A DNA stretch of 64,000 nt from Aulostomus chinensis (taxonomy: Eukaryota > Chordata > Actinopteri > Syngnathiformes > Aulostomidae): contig JBBMOA010000013.1 in NCBI GenBank assembly GCA_037954235.1, positions 21,629,001-21,693,000 on the forward strand. Direction: 5' to 3'. Both the position numbers and the translations under genes were made by a program. Shown one piece after another: positions 23,560 through 34,600 of this stretch (position 1 is its first letter; the number at the start of each line of letters is the position of its first letter). The notes under the pieces are model-generated. The model saw only the letters and a program-made list of their open reading frames with translations, had not been told where the DNA came from and searched no databases.

Positions 23560-23960
23560 ATGCGATGGAGCACTAAATGGAAGAGCCCCTGGGACAGAAC
23601 ACTTAATACAGTAAATGGAAGCAAGAGTCGTCCTGGGTTCCTGCGCCTCTTGGAAGTTATTCAAAACATCCCAGCTACATTATTGGATGCCGGAGCACTT
23701 TCCCTGCCCGCTGTTACAGTCCAATTAATGTGTGTAGATGGCACAGACGTGATTTATCGTTTATTTTCAGGTCTGCCGTGCTGACAAACGAGCTTCCGTC
23801 CGTCTCCAGCACGCAGCAGATAATGCACGCAGCTCAAGCACATCATGAAAGGCTTCGGGGCTCTGAAGGGCCCCGGCTCTTTCTCCTGGGATCACGCCTA
23901 AATGAAGACGTCCTTCACAGCACCACGGCCCTCTCACCGCTTTCTCGTTGAATGTAAAAC
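23560..23960. other. Candidate conserved non-coding element upstream of nkx3.2
   Basis: About 400 bp of high-complexity sequence lies between poly-C runs. It includes the homeodomain core CAATTAATGTG and CGTTTATTTTCAGG near 23720-23770. The density of AT-rich homeodomain-like words in otherwise balanced DNA suggests an enhancer. Conservation is inferred from texture, not tested. Confidence 0.25.
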
Positions 23961-24284
23961 ACCACTTTTGAACGTGGGAGTTGATGCAGTTATGAAAGCT
24001 TCAAGGAGCGTTTAGAAATATTATGAGCTTTTTTTTCTTTTCTTTTTTGGTCTGTTCAGACACTAAAGTGGAGGTCTTAAAAAGCAGCTTTACAAGGCTT
24101 CGATTGACCTCGCACAAGTTTATGGAGGCCTTTCTGAGTCGACATATTTCTAGTCTGAGCAGGATTAAACCAAACAACGCCTTTGTCCGTCTTTGAATAC
24201 TTTGCGTTTGAGGCACTTAAGCACGTGTACCTGATGCGCTCTTCAAAAACTTAGAACTGACGAACTCCGGGTGTCCTGCTCTCA

Positions 24285-24545
24285 CTTGCGCCTCCTATCA
24301 AGAACACCTGAGGAAATTTCTTCACATTTGGCACAAATGTTCACTGGGACCCCGAGAACAAATTGAAAAGATATTGACATCAAAGGTCGAGGTTGTTGTA
24401 GCCTCACAAATACGCAGTGTCCCTCCTACCCTCAACAAAGCGACACCTCAGGAACTACTGGCGGGGGGGATTTCTTCAAAACTTGGTACAAACTTCCACT
24501 TGGACTCGGGGATGAATTGAAAAGTTTTGAAGTCAACATCCTGCA
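24285..24545. repeat. Diverged tandem copies of a fish interspersed repeat
   Basis: Two adjacent units share the order CACCTGAGGAA / CACCTCAGGAA, ATTTCTTCA, a TTGGCACAAA / TTGGTACAAA word, CACTGGGAC / CACTTGGAC, then AATTGAAAAG and a T(G/C)A(A)GTCAA-type end. The unit is about 140 bp. This resembles a widespread fish repeat containing GTCAAAGGTC-type words. It is non-coding. Confidence 0.5.
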
Positions 24546-25394
24546 GAGTAAAGCCGGCGTAAAAGTAAAGTATCGGCCGCAAAATGTTGGCAAATTGAAT
24601 GTTTAAACAGAAGTACTTTGATCGATACTTTCAGTGTACGGCATCATAAGATCGTGAAATCTGACGCATCAGCACGCACGCAGCTTTTCCAGCTACGGCG
24701 GGTAGAGCATCGTCATCTTGAATGATGCGTTTTAATTTTTAAAAATTTGTTATACACGTCATCTTAAAAACAACCTAAACGCAACTGCTAAGTCGAGCAA
24801 ACAAAAAAAAAAAAAAATTACCTCAGAATTGTTGGGACATAATTTAAAATCAAAATAATGTCCAAAGCAATGCCACAAATTGTGCGCTTAAGTACTTGGG
24901 TAAATAAGTTTCCACTGCGGTTGCTAAAAAGCTGAAACATTTTAGTGGTTGTAACCAGTTGGGTGAGTAATACTGCAGAAAAGTAGGAAGTTGAATTAAC
25001 TCTTCTACCTCATGTACACCAAAAGGATAACTTGAAAAGGACAGTCAGTAAAACCTTGTATTATCTGTCTTGCACAAGAGGAGCATGTTGGTTTTTTTCA
25101 CTTGAGAGACGGCTGAAGTCCAACCACTGGTCAGTAACCAGACTTGTACTATAGACACTCTATCCTGGCTCTCTGGCGGATTTGTGAAAGTATGAAAGAA
25201 GAACCCCCCCACCCCCCCCACGCTCCTGTCTCTAGCTATTTCTATGACTCTCACATGAAACGCTTCTGACGTTAAACACCTGTTAACTTTTATGTCTTGT
25301 GAGAGGAGTGGCTGAATGGGAAAACATTATATGTGGTGCCAGTCGGCCTGGCTAAATCCCAGTAGAGGAAAGACCACTCCCAGTGTAGAGAGGA

Positions 25395-25420
25395 GGCGGC
25401 GGCGGCGGCGGCGGCGGCGG
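25395..25420. repeat. (GGC)n trinucleotide tract
   Basis: Eight to nine GGC units lie in a locally GC-rich stretch. CGG/GGC tracts often sit in 5' UTRs, so an unannotated non-coding transcript start is possible. No open frame supports a protein gene. Confidence 0.8.
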
Positions 25421-26999
25421 GAGTGAGCCCCCTTTATCCCTGCAGCCTGCGAGGGTCCCCTCTGCTCTGAGCCCGCAGTTACCTCCAGGCCACTTGACAG
25501 CAACTGAACTGCTACCAGTTTAGCAGCGGAAGGAGGAAACTGTGCTCTTCATACTTTAATGTACCAAACGAACCGCTTCAGTGCTACAAGGAGCCGAAAG
25601 ACGCCTGGTTATTGAAAACCAATCATCAGTACCGAAGTAGTTGGCTTATTTTTTATGTTGTAATACTGCTTTGAGTAGAAAATAAAGGCAACATGGAGAA
25701 ACATACAACTAAAGAGATGAAACAGACAAATGCAGTCAAAGCACATTTTGTTCCACTAAAGATCGGTAACGTGATGAAAAAAAAGAGTTTTGTTAAAAAA
25801 AAGGATTAAAGCCTGCATCCAAAAAGCTCCAGGAGCTGATATCAAAATTCAGTGCATCTCCACCAGTTTCTTTTTCAAACGATACTTAGTTCATACAATA
25901 AGACTGTGAATGTAACTTGTGTAGTATTATTCCTGTAAGGACAATCAAAATATTCTACTCTTAAGTACATAGTACATGATCAAGTGACTACTAGCAAACT
26001 ACCATAAAACTTAAATGTATGTCCCCTGGACATCTGCATGCTTCATCATCTGAGTTTTATATATGTTTGTTTTTTTGTTTTCATTTTTCACTCTTAGGCC
26101 TCTTAAGAGTTTAAATAATTAAGAGAGACTGCATTGTTAAATAAAATAAACGCAATAGCAAAAAAAAATCAAAAGATTCGATGTGAAAATTTTAACAAAC
26201 AGTAGAAAATTCATTACTTTTTCACCCTAATTGTAGAGAAAAGTTTGTTATTAAGTTAAGTGTTCATGTTATTAAGTTTATCATCTCTTTCTTACATGTT
26301 GCTTTTGCCAATGCTGGCTAATTAGCATCAAATAATACCCAAAAATACAACTATGACTGATGAGAATGTCATTGCTGTTGCAGGAATTTTGTCAAAATTA
26401 ATTCACAGACATCAAGCTGTTTTACTCAAAAAGCCAAAGTCGGCCTCATGGTGGTGCTAGAGAGGAGGTCAAGGCATCATCATCATCATCATCTGGCTGA
26501 GAACCGGATATTATTTTTTTCTTTCTCCTCTCCACAAAAAAACCCTAAGTTTTTTAACTTCAGTCTCACACACTGGTGGTTTTAGAGCCAACATTTTTTT
26601 AAGACGTATCTGTATATATTTTTTTGTTTTTGATAATCCACAAATGTGTAATCTGAGGGGATCTTTAAGTTACATGTAATTGAATTTAAAAAAAAATTTA
26701 AAAAGTAAAAAAATTTTGGCAGAGACAGTGTGTGGTGGTGTAGAGTTGCGCATCTTACTTTGAGTCACGATGAACTCCGATCTCCTGTGAGGCAAAAACT
26801 GGTCAAAAAAGGAGAATAGTCAGCAAAACGTCGACTTGGTTTTCGACAACATGTGGAAAAAAAAACCCAAAACCTACCGAGTAGTCAAGAGAGCACCAGG
26901 AACAAGTCGGTATTCTAGATGATCTTGCACTGCCGCTCTCTCTCCCAAGTCAACCCCTCATTCTTGAGGAGAAGCCCCTGCTGAGTTCGTCTTCCCTCT

Positions 27000-27420
27000 C
27001 ACGCGTGTAATTTGCTGCCTATAAATGCGTCTAACGGGCCTTATATTACTGATGCTCTGCAGTAGAAACCTGCTTGGCAAATTCAAAAATCATTTCAGAC
27101 AACAACACAAATGAGTATCATAAAGACGACGGCTAAAATCCCTCAAATGGCATCAGCCAGTGAAAGGAGAGCTGTTTTTCTGCCAGAGCTGGTGGCGAAA
27201 TAAAAGCTGATTCAAAGCTTTTAAATTAGAGCTGGTGGGCTAATATTTTAAGACTTGGATTCCAGCATCAGGAAATACCTGAGAGTTACACCTTTCAGGA
27301 ATAAAATTTAGCAATCCGCAGGAATGGTTGGAAAACCTCTCAGAGAACTTGTGTAGCCTCCCTTCGTTCTTTTTGGCTCCCGCGAGTTCAGGTGTGGCGA
27401 TTAGGGGCTCCTAAGGTGTT
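27000..27420. other. Candidate conserved non-coding element downstream of bod1l1
   Basis: This is high-complexity sequence without simple repeats. It includes homeodomain-like and nuclear-receptor-like words (TTTTAAATTAGAGC, GGCTAATATTTTAAG). No coding frame fits. It could serve nkx3.2. This is inference only. Confidence 0.25.
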
Positions 27421-28060
27421 AACGATGGAGGAATATTTCATTCTGAGTTTGTCAGTTTTATCACTCATTTGGAGGCAGGAATGTCCTCTCCTCTTCCAAG
27501 CTCCAAGGTGATTGGTCAATGTCGCTTTTCAAACATGTGGAGAACAGGGTGAAGAGTAAGAGACGTCATGGGGGTGAATTATTAGACTAATAATGTATAT
27601 TTTCTTCTTTTTATAAGCAAAATGTAATTTCCACAAAGTGAAAAGAAACACACACACACACACACAAAAAAAACCAACCCCAGAAATACAAGTTTTCTTA
27701 AGCAGTTGCAAAGTTGGCTCCTGTCCGTGAGATTTTAAGCAGCCTCAAAATGTTGCAGTTACCAAAAAAATAACATCGTCTTCTTCCAGTGTAGTTAACA
27801 AATTTGAAATCGTGATTTTGACCACATGTAAGACCTTAAGAGATTTATATTTGCTTGAAAGAATGAAATACATTCACAATGAGGATGCAAGCCATCATGT
27901 GATATTCTGAAAAGCACAAATAATTCCATGTAGACATGAAGAGACAGCACCAGGCGCGGTGACTCGTACGTCACCGGGAAGATTCAGTTTGGAGAGAAAC
28001 ACTCTTCTTCTAACTAACACTGCTCTGCCATCAGGGATCTAAAAAAAAAAAAAAAAGCCT

Positions 28061-28632
28061 TTTATTTCATATAAAAAAGAATGTAAAAAAGAATCCAGAG
28101 GAAAATCCCTTGGGTCATTCACAGAATGAATATTCAATGAAGGATCACTTGACTGTGATTTCTCTGTGCACGCGTTCAATCAGATAGCACTGGTGGTTCA
28201 ACGGGCTCAGCCGACGCTATCTGGCCTCTGACTGACTGACAGCTAATTTCACTTCACCCTCTTTATCTGAAAGCACAACTCCACTACACGTTAGGCCTTT
28301 GATTGGCCTGGAATACTGGGCTTCAGCGGGCATTACAAAATAAACGGAGGAATGATGGCAGCTGATCCAAACCATATGGGTGCAGAGGAGTAGAAGGTAT
28401 TCTGGGGGATTCCTACACAGATCCTCAGGTTTACACTCAACCACCAGAGACAAGTGTTTAATACTATCCAGAGCGCTTCAATATCTCCAGTCATGAAGTA
28501 GAAACGGCTCTACGTGGCGGCTGAGCGTAGAGGGTCCCTGACCCCCGACAACAAAACTGCAAAGCTCTCACTTGAATATGGAGTGCAGAAAAAACACAGC
28601 TGGGGCAAACCAGTCCACCGCTGTCAGAGATT
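28061..28632 (-). other. bod1l1 3' UTR with polyadenylation signal
   Basis: On the minus strand, AATAAA at 28061-28066 lies about 570 nt past the bod1l1 stop codon. The intervening stretch is not repetitive. A 78-residue minus-strand frame within it has no family features and is treated as UTR. Confidence 0.5.
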
Positions 28633-31600
28633 TTAGCGCTTGGCTCTCTTAGAAGGGGGCTCCTCTGATTTCTGTCCTCCCCGCGTTCGCACAGCAGGAG
28701 GGCTGGCCTCCCGTTTGCGGCCCCCCTTCGCTGCTGCTGCCTGGCCCCTCATCCCACTGCAGGAGGGAAACAAGGAGCATGTGTCAGTGCGTTTGTCCAA
28801 GTGTCATGTTTACCTGCTGTATAAATTTGTCTTTGTTAATACAAGACTTATTCACAAAAACTGTTAACAAATAACAGAGGCTCCTGTATCACATTCAAAC
28901 GCGGGAGTGAAACGCGGTCCAACTTTCAGACGAAGGAAATGCTGATTCTGACTTTTACAGCTTTGATCAAGTAAATTTTCATCAGACCTGTTAAAACTTG
29001 ATAGTTAGCACAATAAAGGAGGCAAACTTGTCTGAACAAACAGAGCAAAGACATTCTTATTCAAGGTCATAAGAATGCTAACTTTTTTTTTTTTTTTTTT
29101 ATTTTACAGCTCCTCAATAGAAACTTTTGGGTGCTCACACACCAGAGAGCACTGAAACGATCTGGTGACCACAAGATGTTTTTGGTAACGAGACAGTTCG
29201 TGGTGAGCACCCGATAAGTTCTTCATTTTTGACTCGTCTAACCTTCAGGGCTCCGGGTTTGAGTGGAAATTGCGCAATGTATCATTTTCACCACATGAAG
29301 TAAGAGTAGCAGTTAATAAGCATAGCAACATATTGAGCCACCTTTCTGAATTCTCAGGGGGAATAAAATAAATTATTTTAATGATCAAATCAAACTATTC
29401 ATAAGCTTCGTATTCAACAGCATTCCAGTTGCTGTAGTGCTTCTCCAGATGTTTAACATATGTTCCTTTACAAGAGCCATGAAGCTGATTTTTATTTCAG
29501 GAGCTCAAAAACATTTAGAAATTCATGGAAATTTTTGGTAAAACGTTCTCTTTCACAGAGGGAGGGATCGCGAGGTAAATTTTGGTTGGATTCCCTTTTA
29601 AGCTTGTTCATTTCTGCGAAACCTCAGTGGGACAAACTCACCGCGTGCCAGCTGTGGTCTCGTCTTTACCGTTCTGTCGACTTGCCCGGGTGGAGGGTTT
29701 ACTTGGCTTGTTTCTGAGGAGCAATAAAAACAAATATGTCACAACAGCTGACGTTTTGGTGCTGAATCTCCCTGATGATGCCTGCTGGGTGCTTCAGGGA
29801 ACAAAACAATCGTCGTCACTGTTTTCTGCGTGACGGTTTATAGGCTGTGTTGGACTTGCTGTCTTGTCTTATCACCGGTTGTTTGTGCTTTTTGTTCTGA
29901 GTTTCATCACAGTTTTCAGATTCTATTTGTTTCATTTAAGAGCTTCAGTGCCAAACTTTTACAACTTGGGGGGTGAATTTATTCACAAACGCCTTGAGAT
30001 TTATCGTGTAAGATGTAGCGACACTGATCCAGACAGCCTGTGTCAGCCGGATACAAGCTGACACAGGCTGTCTGGATCAGTGTCGCTACAGACAGCCTGT
30101 CACCCGGACACATCAACACTTATTTTATCAGTACATCTCAATATGATGCACACTGATTTGGCAATAACAAACCTCTCTTGTCATTACTTTCTCATGTCTT
30201 CTCTCTTCCTGCAACAGTGTCTCTCTGAGTCACATGCAAACAAACATTCTCCCTGCACTCCCAGTTGCTGCTCTTCATTTCCCCAAATGTTGGGAAGAGA
30301 AGAGAAGACATTACAGCACTAAATGATCATAAAGCGTGAGTGAGGACTATGTTTGAGGATTTAGAAGGAATTGCTGCAGAATGTGGCCGGCAGCAATAAG
30401 GCTGAGTCACTGTTCTCCCGACCCACAGGCCTGGATTTAGTAAATCTATCAAGATTTCCTCCAGCAATCTCAAAGAAGAAATAGAGCATTGATTTGATGC
30501 GGTTTCCATTTTGCTAAAATGCTTCATTGTTTGTTATACTGATTCAATTATTTTAAAGATCCACACTGTATTGAATTGGCCTCAGTGGCTGAAGAGCACA
30601 CCCCTGTCTTGTACTTTTTAAAACGTTCCAATGAAGTTTGAATCGAAGATGCATTGTTGTGTGCAGGCTTGATCTTATGATCGTTTTCAGTTGGCATCTC
30701 TGCTGTTCACTGGAGTCAACGATGACTTACCTCTCTGCCTCTAGGCGAGATGTGGCCCGCGTGGTAGCTCTGGTCGCATTTTGTTTGTCATTGTCATCTT
30801 TCTCACCACCATCCTCCTCTTCCTCGTCATTTTCGTCTGCTGTTTTGTTGTTTTTATCTGGTGAGAACGACGGTTAAACGGTGACGGACCATAAAGACAC
30901 TTGTATTTTATGGCCAATGTTGTGTGTCCTTGCTAGTTATCGATAAAACATGAGTTTATTTCTCTATAACATTTGGAAGAGCTGTAAATGCTTCAATGCG
31001 GGAAACCTTTGAAAATAAGCTGAAACACAGTATTCAAATACTTGAACCTTAAAACTAGAGAACCTCTCTTTCACTGGTGAACATATTAAATATTCTTACC
31101 CGAGTTTTCCGTGAGTGCCGCTGCCTTTGGGGGTCGCCCCCTCCGAGCAGGTTTCTTTGGAGCCGGTTCTTGTTCCTCTCGTTGCTCCTCCTCCTCCTGA
31201 GGAGATGAAATAACAGCGTGTATATAAATCACAGACCAACACTTTTACATAAGTGGTTGATTACATAGTAGACTTACAAAATCAGATTTCTTCCCACTGC
31301 AGGCTTCGGCTTTTCCCTCCTCCTGTTCATCTGACCGGTTCACTGGAGGAGGAAGAGCTGAGAAATGAAAAAGACGTGAGAACATAATGAAGCTTGCTAA
31401 CTTGGACCATTTTGTGTGTGTGTGTATTTTTTTTTAAGAGTTTCAGTCCCTTCAACAACAGCTATCCGGGTCTCATGGTACGCTCCTTTTCCTTACCACT
31501 CTCTTTGTCTGGCTGTTGGCTGCTCTGCTCCTGCTGACTGGTGTCCTCCTTGTGCTTTTCATCCTGGGTTTGCTGTGGAACCTTAATTGTCTACACATCA

Positions 31601-34600
31601 GGATTCATAAGGGCTCATCAGGATAAAAGGTAACGCAGACCAAGAAACAGAGCAACAAGGAAACAAATCTTACCTCCACAGATTCCTCCATGTCTTCAGA
31701 GCTCTCCATCTTCACTGATGGTTTATCTAGAATGGAAACGTGATACAAATTGACATTATCTTTTTGATATGCAAACAGCAACTACAAAATGTTACAATTT
31801 TAACAACAAAAATATTGTGTACAAGCTAGACTTTAAAGATAACCAAATGAATGAAACGGGACTGAAACTCACCTTTTTTTTGGTCAAAAGACTAAATATG
31901 AAGAAGACCAAGATGGACATTTGACAGAAGATTCAACTGAAAATTAGCAGCCAAAATGAACATTTCTCCAGATTTCTAACCTTGTTCAGAGTTCTCCTTG
32001 TATGCAGAATTTCCTGCATCCTCACAGTCCTCTGGAGCAGGAGATGATAGACTGGCTTGACTTCCCTGCAGTCCACCGGGCTCTGACCCACTTTCCCCTT
32101 CAGTTCTCTAAATATTATGCAGAAGTATACTTATAAAAGACTAAATAGTCACAGTGAAATTTATTAATAAAAAAAGAAAATAATGTGCAAGACATTTTTG
32201 TTTGTGGTGCAGCTTTCTTGATGTACCTCTTCTTTCTCTGTTGGTTTCCCTGACAAGGTTTTACAAGTGCTGTCCTCGTCTTTACTCTCATCTTTCTTCT
32301 GGTTATCTGAAGTACAGATAAAATGATGGCAACATATAAAAAAAAATATACTGAAGGTTTGGACACTATTTCCCAAATCAAGTTGTAAAACAGATTGTTA
32401 TATGAGGCAAAATACGTTTTATTTTGATGTAATAGAAGATCCTCCTTTTTAAGACCCTGACATCAACTGTGCGGCCAACTCACCAGGAGAGGATTCCCTG
32501 GCCGACGCTCCTGAACGTCTTCCTCTGCGACTCGGATTCTCTTCCAACTTTTCAGGTTCTTTTGGTTGGTCCTTCTCCACTTCTTCTGTGGTTTTTGATG
32601 ATCGTCCCCTGCGTGGCGTTTTGACTTCCTCATTCTTCTGCTGATCATTTTCCTAAATTGTTTTTTTTTTTTAACCATTTATCAAAGACGTGTCAGATTG
32701 AATATGTTGAAAAGCAATGTGTCTGCAAAACAACTGCTGGCAGAATGAATGGTTCAAGAGGTTCTTTTAAGCAGGCTTTAGGGATCATGACAAAACACAA
32801 AAACATAAAAAGAAAAGCAGAGCACACATAGAAGCCTTCACCTCAGTAGGCGGTTCCTCTTTCATTTTCTTTTCACCCTCCTCTTCACCTGATCAATCGG
32901 AAAAACAAATCAGTCCATAACTAGATTTAATTTAGAATAGTTATACTCAAGGTTCTGGATGTGTTATTACTATCTACGATCTAAAATATGGAGAATTTAG
33001 GCTTTAATACCAGATTCTTTTACTCCTGCAATATTCTGACTTGACAACTTTCGTTTTCGTCTCCCTCTTCCCTCCGCTTTCTCCTCCTGCAAAGCAAAGA
33101 GACGTGAGTCCGGGACAAAACCCCATCATGTCATGGCTCATTTGATTGGGTTTCTAACTGGCCCCCTAAATCTCGGGGAAGGTAGTTTGATCTACAGCTC
33201 CTCCTAACCTGGACAAGCATGGCAGCCCCACCCCAATCACTGTGTGAACGTGAGGAAAAGCTGCAGTTCAAAGTCACTGTTTACCATTGAAACACTCACT
33301 TTTTCTGACAGGTCAGATCCTTTCTCCTCCTCCTGGCTGTCTGAGCTGGAGACATTACCTGGGAAAAACAAACAGCAACGAGTGAGACAAAGTGACTGAT
33401 GTTTATAGAAAAAACAGGAAATGAAAATGTTGTATTAAGTGGTTGAGGTGCAAGAAGCTCTTTCAGGGTCAAGGTTTCTTTACTAATAATTCCTCCAAAT
33501 TAAGACTATAGTAATACATAGATTCTCTATCAAACAATCACTCTTCTTCACTACAGATTGGAAAAAATGGCAACTCTTGATAGTTAAAAACAGAGGAATG
33601 GCCAATGCAGCACCGCAAAAAACACTCACTGATTTGTTTGACCAGTTTGGACTGACTCTCAGTTTCAGCTTCAACAACCTCTGTCTGGTCCGAAGTGATG
33701 GTTTCCATCTAAAGATAATTGACAAAATGAACAGATCATCAATAAAAATACAGAAGGAAACTGAGGACAAAACAGAAAACCAGTTTATGCAGCATGAAGG
33801 AGTTTTGCTACGTGGTGACACCGGCCAACAGACCAGCAGTAGATCAGTGTCACGTCTCTTCTTCATTCCCTCAACAAATATCCTCTTGTAGCTTTTGATT
33901 ACTGTATTTAGATCTACGAAGCTAACTCTTAGCACTACAAGCTAACAGCTCCATGTCCAGTCACATCAAGTAGTTGGTAAGAAACAGGCGTGCAGAGCTC
34001 ACAGGAGGAATGAAAGGGGCACCGTTTTGCTTACCACAAGTCTGTGTTCATGCAACATCATTCATTTTGGTGCCAAAACTACAGGTCGCATCAGCAAGCA
34101 AAGCTACATGGCAACACTTACAGTTTGCGGCTCACTCTTCTCTGCAGCAACATTTACTTCCTCCTGCGTTTTTAATTCTCCTGGTGATAAAAAAAAAGGA
34201 GGAGAATGAAAATACTGCTATATCTAAAGCTTTTAAATGATTTACATCAACAAAAATGAATTTATTGTCCAAGTTATTTAAGACACAAGACTCACTGTTG
34301 TCTATGTCCACCTTGGCCTGCTCGTCCTCAGCTATAATCTCCTCTGTCTAAAATTCAAAAGAGAGAGCTGACTTCATTTCAGACATGGAAAGACAACAGT
34401 TAAACAGCTGTACTGTGTGACTCGTAATTCACCTTGTGGAACGTTTTTGTAACTGCGACATCTGGCTCATTTTGCTCTACAATGATAAAAAGATGCCAAC
34501 AGTTAGTCAAGGAAACTGTGTTCTTCCAAGCAGGAATGATTTCAAATTTTCACCTTGACTGGATATTTCTGAGGCTTGTTCCGCAGCAGGTGTAACAGGA

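Larger units (their letters stand above)
18651..28060. other. Large intergenic interval between nkx3.2 and bod1l1
   Basis: No protein-coding gene was recognised over about 9.4 kb. The stretch holds poly-C/G runs (20281-20298, 21173-21186, 23046-23054, 23203-23213, 23278-23293, 23518-23536), (CA)21 at 21401-21442, AAAG repeats near 22811-22840, a diverged tandem repeat at 24285-24545 and a (GGC)n tract at 25395-25420. Non-repetitive blocks at about 23330-23960 and 27000-27420 look like candidate enhancers. The 152-residue plus-strand frame at 23326-23784 is translated through a poly-C run and has no family features. Confidence 0.55.

Noticed and set aside
23326..23784. A 152-residue plus-strand open frame.
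   Set aside because: It runs through a poly-C homopolymer as polyproline, has no family motif and no splice context.
31873..31891. A 19-nt bod1l1 microexon with good-looking splice sites on both sides.
   Set aside because: The upstream exon (31981-32107) ends in phase 1 and joins the 31674-31726 exon in frame. Including the 19 nt gives an immediate TGA and breaks the frame, and the total without it is exactly divisible by three.
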